NCBI GenBank assembly: GCA_905182995.1
Contig: CAJJDP010000137.1
Span: 62,001-126,000, forward strand
DNA length: 64,000 nt
Direction of reading: 5' to 3'
Origin: Paramecium octaurelia
Taxonomy: Eukaryota; Ciliophora; Oligohymenophorea; Peniculida; Parameciidae
A program made the position numbers and the translations under genes. The notes under the pieces are model-generated. The model did no database searches and was not told where the DNA came from. It worked only from the letters and a program-made list of their open reading frames with translations. Position 1 is the stretch's first letter. Every line of letters starts with the position of its first letter. Of this stretch, positions 47,101 through 57,661 are shown one piece after another.

Positions 47101-47133
47101 CATAATGCTATCAAATCAGTTGAACTGCTATGA
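38123..47133 (+). CDS. Inositol 1,4,5-trisphosphate receptor-type Ca2+ release channel
   Basis: Intracellular calcium release channel of the IP3R/RyR superfamily, about 2985 residues. Only two introns are clear: 26 bp at 38571 and 23 bp at 47003. In order: N-terminal SYGSVISISH-like beta-trefoil, MIR region (SDYVPETSGCLKCGDVIWLH, HSMWIIEAEDYKEGG), RIH helical domains (DQVVESQHMDLYKPLIEDLF), the RIH-associated signature LNELVQGPCPENQVAVADS, and a C-terminal pore with about six helices. The selectivity filter reads KANGGVGGYL (GGGVGD in animal IP3R) before the inner helix. A zinc-binding tail follows, CFICG ... DHHIKVNHYMWNYIFFMAY, and the YTGIEQYVWEKI motif. Near 38395 the frame must shift by one base to link EIG to EILKELQGEE, with no intron visible there. 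In Paramecium such channels serve the contractile vacuole, alveolar sacs and exocytosis. Confidence 0.92.
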
Positions 47134-47138
47134 AATTA

Positions 47139-48991
47139 TCAAATTAATTATGATTCATAATAAAAAATCATTTTTGTCTTTTCGTCCAACTCCGCTCTTA
47201 GAAAATTGATAAAGTCCATACTAGAACAATCCAGAGTAAATCGTTTCATCATAGTCATTTATTTCAATATTTAGATTCCATATATGATGTCATTCTAATC
47301 AATCTCCAATCCCTTTAAGTCCAAGTTCAAATTCATCAATGACTTTATCGATGCCAAACTGCTGAGAATACTACTAACATTAGCCATCCTTGTCCTAAGG
47401 TATATCAAAACATAGAAGTACTTATTTAATATTATTTCAATATCTCTAATTATTGCGAAATCACCCAACAATTACATCAATTTATCAAATTCTTTATTAT
47501 CGACTTCCTGATCATACAAATTAATTTTGATTGATATCATAGTCGATTTTTAGAGTTAATCTGTGAGTCTTAGTTGTTCGTCATTGTTTAAAGAATTGAG
47601 TCTTATGAAGGTAATGGGTGGGTCTTGATTTTGATTCAAGAATAACTTCTAAAATGGGATAACAGCACTTTGGGAAGCTAAGGAATGGAGGTCTTTGATT
47701 GATGCTCGTTGTTAAACGGAATTTTTCAAACTTAACATCAAGATATTGGCTATTTCATCACTTATCTAAATTAAAAATAAGTTTGATTACCCATATTGAC
47801 TTTTGATTTCTGAAATCAGATCATGAACTATGCTAGGTTAATGGATCCCTTCCAATTCTCGATTAGTGCAAAGGAGAGCAGCCTTGACAATACAGACTCC
47901 AAATTGCCAACTATCAGACATTTTTGAAAATTATTGTGATTAATTCAGTTTCTCAGGTGGGAAGTAGATGGTGTCATATTCTTCTTCAGTTCTAAAGGCA
48001 AGTCCATCAATTAAATATTTTTCCTTGTATTTTTCGTTGGGTTCTGAAATTCCAGTCAATTTGAGATTGTCTTTATTGATAATGATGGAGGTTGCAGTTA
48101 TTCTATTATTATAGCATTCGTTATTGTGTAGGAACACTAATGCATCCAATAATTTTTAGATTAAATTGCCTAGTTCAATATTGGTGAATGGAGTTTTTTT
48201 CAATCTTTTCTCTTTGATAATCTCCTCCAAGTTCTGACCTTCATAAATTTCAATGGAGTGTAATTTAACAACATCCTATTTATATTAGGATGAGAAATAA
48301 TGTGCAAAATGTTACGATTTACAAGATCTTGGCTGTTTAGTTGATCCAAACATACTATCCATAAAATTGAGCTTTTAATGTAAAAAGAAGATATGGATAA
48401 CTTTGCAGATGAAAGTGAAATCTGTGAAATATAAATGCGTATCAAAATAATGTCCAAATAATTATTCACTTTGATGTCTAAGAACATAGAATTTATGCAA
48501 AATCACCTATCTTCCTTAGAGTGAACATAGTGTAGTTTTACCAAATAATGATTTCTTTAAGACTTTTTCTGGTTTAATCAATTTTAAGAGTTCTGACTTA
48601 GATGATATTTCTCTTGACAATTCCTTCTATCTGATGGCATCTGCTCCTTCTCTTAAGAACTCCAACAGTGGCTTACATAATGGCGGCGGTGATTTTATCA
48701 ATTAAGATAGATATTCTGCAATCATTTGTTCACTTTGTTTAATAAATGCATTTTCTCTAAAGAGGGAATATAAGAATTCCTTCTTCGGAAATTGGGGTAA
48801 CTTAAATTGAAACTTAAATATACTTGGTAATCTTGGTTTAAATCTTGCAATTAGGAATGCAATTCAGATAAGAAACCATACCTAACTCGAATTTCCCTAT
48901 ACTCTAGAGTCTGCGAATTTATTATACGCATTTTGTAAAAAACATTATCAGAATGGGTCTCCACCCCTATTATTTTGGCATCATAAATCAT
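47139..48991 (-). CDS. PX-domain protein with pseudokinase domain
   Basis: About 580 residues. The N-terminus is a phox-homology (PX) domain: EYREIRVRYGFLSELHSQLQ, then QLPQFPKKEFLYSLFREN across a 23-bp intron. Next comes a protein-kinase-like domain whose C-lobe is clear: LIQKLLDALVFLHNNECY, NNRITATSIIINKDNLKLTG, IYFPPEKL and SDSWQFGVCIVKAALLC. The HRD aspartate, its lysine and the DFG aspartate are all absent (NNRI and TGIS instead), so it cannot be a normal kinase. The C-terminal 200 residues look leucine-rich (ILSSLASIKSLMNLNLDLK). Introns of 25 and 27 bp lie in the second half. Exon joins in the kinase N-lobe (48230-48500) are unresolved. A possible HPNI motif there is in another frame. 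The stop lies 5 bp from the IP3R stop. Confidence 0.75.
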
Positions 48992-49075
48992 TGGGTTTAT
49001 AATATAATTAATAAAAATGAAAATCGAACTTAAATGAATATTTTTACTATGAAAACTATATAAAACTATTTCCTA

Positions 49076-50482
49076 TCAAAATTGACCATAAACAGCTCCG
49101 ATCCAACCAAACACCACTCCTGTGATTTCTAAAATAACTATGTAATAATTCAACTTGTCTCTATATTCCCTTAAGTAGATCAGAACTGGAATAAGACATA
49201 CCATAGTTGTGCCTAGGAGTCCTCCTAACACAGTGACATAGCGACTTGGAATAATACAATATGAAACTACTTGATGTTGGGTAAAATGAGAGCAAGTATG
49301 GCACTACCAAATTGTAGTGATAAGGTTGAGTAGATGTGAATTTTGGATCTGAAAGAATCGACACTATCAACTTCAAAAGTAATCTTGCCATCTTGGGCTT
49401 AAATCCTCAGACTCTTATGTTTGATTTGGTATTCCATTTCATCGGATAACAACATGTCATGTATAATTTATCTGCAAGCCAAAATGTTCAAAGGAACTGC
49501 AAAGAATAAAGCAAAAGACATTCCCAACTTACCCATAAAAAAGAAATCTCCATGATAATTATTGATAACCCAAGCTTTTGTGTCATCCCCAAATCTTAAG
49601 TAACCGCTTATGCAAATAATTGAATAAACTATATAACAAATTAGAGATTGCCTTTTCCATATCTTGGACTAACGAGAGATTGTTGGGTTATGCAATTCTT
49701 TTCTTATTGGGAATATAAACAAATGGCATATATAACAGAAGAATGTCATTGCAAAAGTAGTGAATATACTGAAATCCACGTCTATCAATTTGATTTTGAT
49801 ATTGTCGTTGTATGAACCTCTGACAAAGTAATCAAGTGAAGTAAGGGAGGTTATGTATATCACGGATATTACGCCTATCAATGAGAAGTATCTTAATTTG
49901 TACAGAGTCTTCTGAAAGGATATCAATAGGTTTGGTATTATGAATATCAATTGGACTATTATTGCCAATTCCCTTTGATCTACGGCAATCTCAAAATATC
50001 TGAAAAGTTCATAAATAAATAATTGAAAAGAGATCTAGATTTATGTAATTCCCAATAGACAATAACAGATAGTTAATATTTCAAATAATCTCTTCATCTT
50101 GTTTCCTAAACTCATCTGAATCAGTTCGCTATAAGATGAACATTGCAAATCACCTGCACTCCAACTTAAAATATGCATCGATACACATGAGATTATTCCA
50201 CAAAGTGCAATCAACAGCAACTCGGTTATGAGTCCCTATTCTTTTGCTCTATCTTAAATACAACTCAATTTTTATACATGGCAAACCCAACATGCCAACA
50301 CCCAAACATGGAGCCAACAGACTGATAATACTCATTCTTATTCCACCCTTTTTCATAGGACCAAATGTTCGTTGACACCAATTCAGTTACTATTCCTTCT
50401 CTTATATTGGCTCCTCCATCTCCATATAGTTGCTAATGAAGGTTGATTACATATCACTAAAATGAACTTGTGAATATGACAT
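49076..50482 (-). CDS. Amino acid/auxin permease (AAAP) family transporter
   Basis: Multi-pass membrane transporter of the AAAP/SLC32-36-38 group, 451 residues after introns of 25 and 26 bp. A 45-residue cytosolic N-terminus (MSYSQVHFSDMQSTFISNYM) is followed by the family's first helix, RMSIISLLAPCLGVGMLGLP. About ten more helices follow, for example LLIALCGIISCVSMHILSWS, FTTFAMTFFCYICHLFIFP, GMSFALFFAVPLNILACRQI, FGSAILALILPNI and TVLGGLLGTTMVCLIPVLIY. The GxGxLGLP motif in helix 1 is the substrate-path signature. It probably moves neutral amino acids across a plasma or vacuolar membrane. Its start codon is 10 bp from that of the divergent importin-like gene. Confidence 0.9.
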
Positions 50483-50492
50483 TATTAATATA
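50483..50492. promoter_or_regulatory. Ten-base divergent intergenic spacer
   Basis: Only 10 bases (ATTATTAATA) separate the ATG of the minus-strand transporter from the ATG of the plus-strand importin-like gene. If both starts are right, each gene's promoter must lie within the other's coding sequence, or the two share a minimal core. A downstream Met (position 11 of the transporter) would widen the spacer by 30 bp. Confidence 0.5.
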
Positions 50493-51779
50493 ATGAATGA
50501 CATTATTATAACCAGACGAGAACAATTTAGAATCGAAATTCGTAAACAATCCTTAGAAAAGTAATTTCAAATCAAAAGAGCTTTCGCTATCCCTCAAATC
50601 TAACGATCATCACTATAAAATAACTTCATCCAATTTGAGCTCAATTTTACACATCAAATTGAAAATTAGATTTTGCAAATTCTACATAACCCAACCAACT
50701 CCAAAATTGAAATGCTGCTCTCCCTAATTCAGGAACTTGATGTCCAGAATAAAATCACCCTAATCAATAAAAATGTGTATGAATTACTTAAATCTCCCAA
50801 CTTAGACCTCAACTTGACTTTGCTAGTGATGTATAATCTATGCAGCGAACCAATCATTATCAATCACATCTTTAGCGATCAAACCTAAACTGATAGATTA
50901 ATGTAGTTCATAAATTACCTCAATGGCAAATTAATGGATGCCAACATTATTATGTATTGGGAATTCCTTTACGTCCTATCAGTGTCATAAAACACTTCCT
51001 TTCTTTGTCTTAAGCAGATTTATGTTCTGTGTTGTAAAGAAGTCATAGAATCTCGAAATAACACACTATCATAATCAGCAAGGATTTTCCCATAAATCAT
51101 CCAAAAATTTCCTGAAAATTTTCAGTTTTATTGGGATACCATTAATTAATTAGATGATGAAGGAAGAAGACCTTGGAAATGTATATTATATTTCCTGAAA
51201 CAATAAAATGCAGATCATTTTTCATGCCAATATCTGTTGCTAACAATTTACTATTTTATCAGATAAATTAGTGATAATTAAGAAGATTTTAAGTTTCATC
51301 AGATTGTAAATTAAGAATTAATTTCCATTTTATTAATAAATATGAAGAGACATGAAAAAACATTGGTGGTCTCTGCCCAACTGTGTTTTTCAATCTTTGA
51401 GAGAGATAATACTTATTTTCCTTATGTGATTGAGGATTTATTAAAGTTACTATACAATATATCTATCGAAGGGTAAATTGAAGTGCTCAAAATTTTGGAT
51501 TTGCTACTTAGGGATGAAAACATAGTAAGGTTGGCAATCAAATCCCAATATATTATTGAATAATTGTTTAATCTCTTAGGATCTAATATTTAAATCATTA
51601 TAAATTATTTAGCCCTTAAATGCATTTCTAATTCAATCGCTCGTTGTTCAAACATATAACTTTTTTCAATTATTTGCAATGAATAATATAAATCAACTTT
51701 GGAAAGGTACTCTCTAGATGCCAACAAGTAACTCAAAGAAATGGCTTAATAGCTCTTAGATTTTTACTTTGAATATTGA
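50493..51779 (+). CDS. Divergent importin-alpha-like ARM-repeat protein
   Basis: Intronless, 428 residues. The N-terminus TRREQFRIEIRKQSLEKQFQ resembles the importin-beta-binding (IBB) domain, with basic residues spaced as in RRREEVNVELRKAKKDDQ. The rest is helical and repeats hydrophobic pairs like armadillo repeats: LLSLIQELDVQNKITLI, LNLTLLVMYNLCSEPIIINH, FLYVLSVSQ, IEVLKILDLLLRDENIVRL, YLALKCISNSIARCSNIQL. The length is below canonical importin-alpha (about 520), and the Trp/Asn NLS-binding pairs are not obvious, so NLS binding is doubtful. It may be a specialised nuclear import adaptor, perhaps for one of the two ciliate nuclei. Confidence 0.65.
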
Positions 51780-51808
51780 ATAAATATATATATAATTTAA
51801 ATCAAACA

Positions 51809-52427
51809 ATGTTTTTCGCTCCTCAATTTCAAGAATTCATGGAAAAAGAAAAATCCATTTACTCCTCTTTGTAAAAACATCTTGATATAATATTAGTACA
51901 CTAATTTACTTAAATAGGCTGATCAATTGGATTTCACATATCATTCTGTGTTTCAACTATTCTGCCATATATCCATTTTACACAATACCCAAGCCACTGT
52001 TTTTCAAGCTCTCATGAAAATGGTAGGTAGTTTGGTCGAATAAAATAAATAGTAAAAACTTAATGATTTACTTCTTATCGATAATCAACCAAAATCAGCT
52101 AAAATTTTATAACCAAATTTTTTTGAAATATTTGAAGATAGGCAAACTCAATCATCCAAAACACATAAACTATAAAAAACTAATGAGGAACAGAAGAAAT
52201 TTTCTATTTAGACTGAGATCGAGCTTCCAAAGGAGAAGGTGTTTAGAGAAGTAGTTAAAAATAGAAAGGAAAGATAACAAATGGAAGCTCATTAATGTGA
52301 GGAATGTGAAAGATTTTACAAAGCCTTGCCGAATACTAATTAAACTGAAAAATTAAAACAGGATTATTCGAGGCATCGAATGAATCATAAGATAAATCAA
52401 GAAAAATTATTATTAACTCCAGAATGA
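51809..52427 (+). CDS. COM1: CtIP/Com1/Sae2-type DNA end-resection factor
   Basis: Codes for 198 residues after one 22-bp intron. The N-terminal half (MFFAPQFQEFMEKEKSIYSS, then QLFCHISILHNTQATVFQAL) is helical and may mediate oligomerisation. The C-terminal 80 residues carry the Sae2/CtIP signature: PKEKVFREVVKNRKERQQ, then HQCEECERFYKALP (the CxxC motif) and DYSRHRMNHKINQEKLLLTP (the RHR motif). These proteins activate the Mre11 complex to resect DNA double-strand breaks in meiosis and, in Paramecium and Tetrahymena, are relevant to programmed genome rearrangement repair. It lies 30 bp downstream of the importin-like gene. Confidence 0.88.
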
Positions 52428-53474
52428 TTAAGAATTTCGTAATATTTTTATCTATTTATTTTAATTTATGTTAAAGCTTTTTTAAGTACCCAACTCTTTG
52501 AAATAGGCCCTACAATGCTAGGTGTATTCAGTTTATACTTAGTTTATTATTTTTCTTACTTCAACTATATGAATATAAAATAACATTTTTATATTAGAAT
52601 AAATTTATAATGTTCTAGAATGCCACATTATTTTCCTAATGATAATTATGTATCAATAAAGGATATTTTAAAGCTCTTCAATTTGAGTTCTTTCCATTCG
52701 TAGCTGCCTTTTGACCTTACAAATTGAATTTTAGAAAGTAGAAAATGAATAATTTTCTATTTTTCACAATACATATTATTCTCACATTTATGGGGTTGCT
52801 TCCTTTCTTGAGAACAATCCCATTTTTTGAATTATCTTAACCGAAAACTTAATTATCTTAATTTTTTCATAAGAAAAATCAAAATAAGAGTTATATTTTG
52901 AAGATTTTTTTTTATTAAAATTCTTAAATTTTCTGTAATAATTTCAAAATATACGAAATATTAAATTTTGTATTGGTTTTTTGAAAAATATCAATTAATG
53001 ATAAATTTTAGCGATGAATTTGTATCTTGAATATATTAATATTTTATATTTTTAAAAAGTAATCCTAAATATGTAGTAATGAACAATGTGAGACTTAAGA
53101 GGTTTTTTGAATGGGATCATGATGAACTATAATTTTTTGTTTTTGGAATCGTTGCTTAGAAGTTTCTACAGAAGAAAATTATTTATTTATTTATTAATAA
53201 TGAAAAATTCTGGTTAATCAAAGTGGGAAGTTAATCTAATAAATAATATGGCAGAGAAAACTGGATTTGAATGAAGTCCAAAAATTGGGGGAGGATAGGA
53301 ATTTTGCATGGGTGGGATGATCGGAATATTTTTAAATGATTACAGTATCAGATAATGGAAGGATCAGAATTTTTGAAATACATTTTTTGTGACATTTCTA
53401 TCGTATTAAATTAAACTAAGAGGATGTTTTTTCTTTTTTTTCATTAATTATAATATCTCAATAATAACATATAC
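52428..53474. other. Largely non-coding stretch with short frames
   Basis: About 1 kb, very AT-rich. Two short plus-strand frames look somewhat coding: one from 52621 (MPHYFPNDNYVSIKDILKLF to a TGA after LPFDLTN) and one at 53079-53270 listed separately. They may be relics of a gene. Nothing else is supported. Confidence 0.4.
53079..53270 (+). CDS. Small hypothetical ORF
   Basis: Reads 63 residues, MNNVRLKRFFEWDHDELQFF to GRENWI, with coding-like composition but no homology and no clear promoter or introns. It could be a fragment of a decayed gene. Confidence 0.25.
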
Positions 53475-54463
53475 ATGAATTAATAGATACCATAGGAATA
53501 TTTCATTTAGAAATTTGCATCTTTACATTTGAGTGAGAGTAAGAATATAAAATTAATCGTAGCTGACGATGATACTTCAAGAAGTCAAAGTCCAGTTTTA
53601 GATTCTCGTTTGAAGGAGCTTTTAAATGGATTGCCAGTTCATATAAAATAAAATTTAGAAAATTTCAAACCCAGCTCAAACTTCTAACTTTCGAAATAAA
53701 GTGATGAAAGCATTTACTTTGGTTTGATGGAGGGAATCTTAAAACATGGAGAAGGAATTTAACTGTGGCCTAAAATTGGAAATTTATTAAAAGGGTATAA
53801 ATGAAGATTTAAGTTTTCTTAGGACTTGGTAAAATGACTTACTGGAAGGTGTGTGCACCATGTTTTATGCCAACGGAGACATGTAATTATTGTAATAATA
53901 TAGTAGTTTTGAAGCTTATTTCTCATAAGGCACGACAATTGGTTATGGTATGTTTAAATCAGAGAAAAAAGTAGTAAAAGGTATAAACTTGGGTAATCTA
54001 TTTAAGGAATCTGGATCAATAATCAGCTCCAGGGAGAGGGATAAGAGTTAAGGAGCGATGGTACTACTTATCAAGGATAATTTTGGGCTGGTAGGAAGTA
54101 AGGGAGAGGCATATAAATGTTTGCCGACAAATGCAAGTATAAAATCTTTTAAAAATTTTTTCAGATATGAAGGATTCTTTCAAAATAATAAATTTGAAGG
54201 AGACGGAATATTTACATGGAGTGACGGTAGTTACTACTCAGGTCAATTTCATAAAGGATTAATTAGAGGATTCGGTAATTACAATAACAATAATGGACTT
54301 TAATTAATTGGACAGGTATATTGTAGTGTATTGAGTTTTTTAGTTTTAGGAGATGAAAAAGACAGATATTACCGATTAGAATCTTAATAAGAATCTGCAA
54401 ACCATTACATTTGTGAATCAATACAACTAAACGTTGCTGATCGAAAAGATACGCATTCTCTGA
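53475..54463 (+). CDS. MORN-repeat protein
   Basis: Codes for 310 residues after two 28-bp introns. The first 85 residues are polar. MORN-type units follow: YFGLMEGILKHGEGIQLWP, LEGVCTMFYANGDM, FEAYFSQGTTIGYGMF, RYEGFFQNNKFEGDGIFTW and YYSGQFHKGLIRGFGNY, which fit the pattern YxGxxxxGxxxGxGxxxxxxGxxY. MORN repeats bind membranes and scaffolds, and ciliate proteins of this kind sit at the cortex or near basal bodies. The C-terminal 40 residues (QEMKKTDITDQNLNKN) are non-repeat. One central unit is degenerate. Confidence 0.85.
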
Positions 54464-54620
54464 CTTGATTTTTTATATATATATTTATCAAATTTAAACA
54501 TTTGATCTGTACTGAGAAAGAGTATATATAATAATTAAATTAATTGTATAAAAATAAAATTCGTTTTTGGAATTTTTAACATTAATTATCTGGTGTTGCC
54601 TTCATTATTAATAACAATAA

Positions 54621-55844
54621 ATGTATAAATTAGCAGTCTGCACATTGCTTATCCTTAGCGTTACAGCAATAGATGTCACCAACTCAGTTTGGACAAGTCA
54701 TGACCAAAAAGCCTTTGCCCAAATCAAATAATCCGGTTGGGGAAACTTCATTTTGAACTTTGGTGAACTCCATTTATCAACAGGAGGTATCCTTGCAGAA
54801 TTAAACACCGAAATTGCCAAACTTGTAATGCCTGTTTTCATTAATTCCTATAGATTGATGAATTGGATGAGGAATTAGCAGAAGTCCATCACTAATATCA
54901 AAGAAGAACAGATGTTCACAACAGAGAAGTAACAAGACTTGAATAAGAAATCCAAGACAAAGAAAGAGGTAACCCTATTGACTCTATTCCATTCTAGAGG
55001 TCTTCAATGCTCACGATTTCTATGATAATGTCTTAATCCCATAAAGAGACAGATTTGCTGCTCAACTTGAATAATTATAAGAAAACATTGCTTAAAACAG
55101 AAGAACACTTAACGAGGCAACAGTCTAAAGAGCTAATGATCACGCTGAGTTCGAATCTCAAGTTGCTGAACACAATGAAGCCATCAGTGCCATCGATGAA
55201 TCCTTATAATTGCTCAGCCAATTGGAATCACCATCCCTTGTCCAAATCCAAAAGGTCTAAAAGAATTTGACCAAAATCCAATAATCCCTCAAGAGACACA
55301 GCACTTTCTAAACCTTCATCAAGACTCTCTTAGAAATCGCTGTTGAAGCAAACTTCGCTGATCAAGGTGCCCTTAGAGAAGTAACCAATCCTTATTAACT
55401 CGCTCTAGATTCTTACTGCATTCAATAATTTGAGAGTCCAATTGGTTGACTCCCTTAATCAACTCACTGCTGATGAAGCTGAAGCTTAAAAAGACTTCGA
55501 AGCAAGAGTTATCTAATTAAACCAAGAACACGCTGAATTCCAAAGAGCTGTTGTTGTCAAGACTGCTGAAATCGAGGCTAATGCAAGTATGCACATCTTT
55601 CTATTCATTTCTAGCCAAGATTGAGTAAACCCTTGATTTGATTGATGTCTTACATGATGATTTGGATACTTTGAATGGATAATTGTAAGCAGAAAACGAC
55701 GACTACGCCTTTGCAACTGACGTCTACAATGCCACCGTTGCAGAATACAATAAGGAATTGAATGCTGCCCATTAAGCCTTGGACTTATTAAACCAACCAA
55801 GATTCACCGATTATGTCAAATCCCAACTCAAGGGAGCATTTTGA
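54621..55844 (+). CDS. Trichocyst matrix protein precursor (third)
   Basis: Codes for 369 residues after introns of 29, 29, 28 and 28 bp. Signal peptide [18 protein letters not shown], then a Trp/Gly-containing N-terminal segment ([18 protein letters not shown]) common in TMPs. Long acidic coiled-coil modules follow: [59 protein letters not shown] and [20 protein letters not shown], ending [12 protein letters not shown]-ending codons dominate, as in the other two TMP genes here. Proteolytic processing between modules is expected in the granule. Confidence 0.9.
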
Positions 55845-55867
55845 TATTATTCATTCAATAATAGTAA

Positions 55868-57060
55868 ATGAATTCATTGTATAAACCATTCTTCATTAAT
55901 TCAATTTATTTCACCTTCCACTTGAATAACAAATAAACATTTGAACATTTTTTGTCCCTTGTGTAACAATATCATAATGGTGTTAATTGTCCTATGTTTA
56001 CAAATAAACATTATGAAATTCTCGATATCCTTGGTTCCATTCTACTTATCGATTCTGAATGGGACTCAACAGCGATATATCTGTTATTTAATTGAATCAT
56101 TTTTTTAATCATAAGATACAGCGAAGACTTCAAGAATTTGAATTACAATTTATAATAAGCTTTCACAAAGACTGATATTTATTTAAGCTAAAAGTTTTTA
56201 ATTACTATAATTTTATTGTAAGAATGTTGCAACAAAGTCATTTACAAAGAAGCTCACTTACTTGTTGAAATTATGTAACGAATTTAATTTTTCTATTTGT
56301 ATTTGGTAAGTTCTTCAAAAAGTTTCTAATTAATTGCTTAATTTGTTATTATAATATTATCTATTTTTTACTCCCTTTATCTCTTGTTCAATAAATTGAT
56401 CTAAAAAGGATTTGTAGATACATCAAATATGAAATGATATTATGAGAATAATTATTCTTAGCACAGTATTACATTTTCTGCAATTTGTATTATTTTAGAA
56501 ATGATAATCTTTATTTATCTAGTTATATTATCTTATCATCTTTAGGACCTTTTGATCATTCCTTGAAATTGAATTTTTTGTCCCCTTTGATTCGTAGAAG
56601 CATAAACCGGGTAATTATACTCACTAATTGTTCAAGTTAACTAATTAGTGCTATTTATTATATCCATTTTATAGTCAAACATCTTTTAGTTCCACAATTC
56701 CCCTTCTGTCTTTTCGATTTTGAAAATTATACCAATTAAAATATGCACATAGTTCCCTAATAAGATAAGTCATTCTAATAGCAATCAGCCATTTTATGAT
56801 TTATGCCATTCCTTTATTATTGATAATTTTAATACATCAAATTCTGAGGAACATGCACTTAACTTAAGATTATTTATTTCTCAGAATTAAATTAATTAGA
56901 AGCAATCCTTCTATACTCTATTCCTTAATCAGACTTTTTTATCATTTTCCCTCAAATGGCATATTGAAAATTAAAGTTGCCTTTAAAACAGATAGTTCAT
57001 CAACAACAATATTCTATAGTCTTATCAGATATAACTAATTGAATTTTGGCAAGCATAAAA
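55868..57060 (+). CDS. Uncharacterised protein, 3' structure unresolved
   Basis: Starts MNSLYKPFFINSIYFTFHLN and reads on as HNGVNCPMFTNKHYEILDIL. A 33-bp intron (GTTATTTAATTGAATC...CATAAG) leads to YSEDFKNLNYNLQQAFTKTD and KEAHLLVEIMQRIQFFYLYL. A second 33-bp intron (56411-56443) joins to NNYSQHSITFSAICIILEM. Further coding-like blocks are FDHSLKLNFLSPLIRRSINR, VPQFPFCLFDFENYTNQNMH and FYDLCHSFIIDNFNTSNSEE. Splices between these last blocks and the stop near the end are not resolved. It is helical with no family recognised. It converges with the CenH3 gene. Confidence 0.5.
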
Positions 57061-57106
57061 CAAAATAGAGTTAGTAATTATATTTATTAAATAATAGTTA
57101 AATTCA

Positions 57107-57661
57107 TCAATGAAGTTTAAGATTTCTTATTTCTTGAAGCGGTTGCTCTATTCCTCGTATTCTTGCTGTTAAATTTAAATCCTTTGCCATCAATGTTACC
57201 CTTTTTGCATGAAAGGTACACTATACTGAATCTTCGAACAAATCTACCATATATTATTCAGTTAAAGTTTATAGACATTCTAGGGATTTACTAGAATATC
57301 TAAATTCTTTAAACCCAAGTTCATCCGATACCTTGATCCCTGTCTACCTTACAAACCTTTAAAATCCTGCTCGGCGGCAAACTAATACGCTTGATGCTTA
57401 TAGTTATCTGATTTCTTATAAAACTTTTGACATCGGTTTATTTCTCTTTTAGAGCTTATCCCTTGCTTTTTATACTTGAATTGCAGAAATTCTTTCTACC
57501 TTTTTTTTTTCAGATTTTTTGCTTCTTTCATTTGATTTTTCTGCAATAACACTTTTTTCATCAGAATCAAACAATGAATGCATAAAGCTTGGCATCTTTT
57601 CGTTGTTGTCTACTTAAAATGATTAGTTATTATTCTCTTTATTTGTCTTTTTATTCGCCAT
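57107..57661 (-). CDS. CENH3: Centromeric-type histone H3 variant (CenH3)
   Basis: Intronless, 184 residues, longer than canonical H3 (136). The 90-residue N-terminal tail (MANKKTNKENNNQSFQVDNN...) has no ARTKQTARKSTGG tail, so it lacks the usual modification sites. The histone fold is clear: VLQEIRQLQASSVLVCRRAG, FQRFVRQTGIKVSDELGF, SLECLQTLTEQYMVDLFEDS, and the alpha3 region FHAKRVTLMAKDLNLTARIR followed by GIEQPLQEI, which matches the CENP-A ending RIRGLEEGLG better than H3. Divergence in the tail and loop 1 with conservation of FxRxVR, YxVxLFED, HAKRVT and KDxxLxxRIRG is diagnostic. CenH3 marks centromeres of the germline micronucleus and is absent from the mature macronucleus. Confidence 0.9.
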
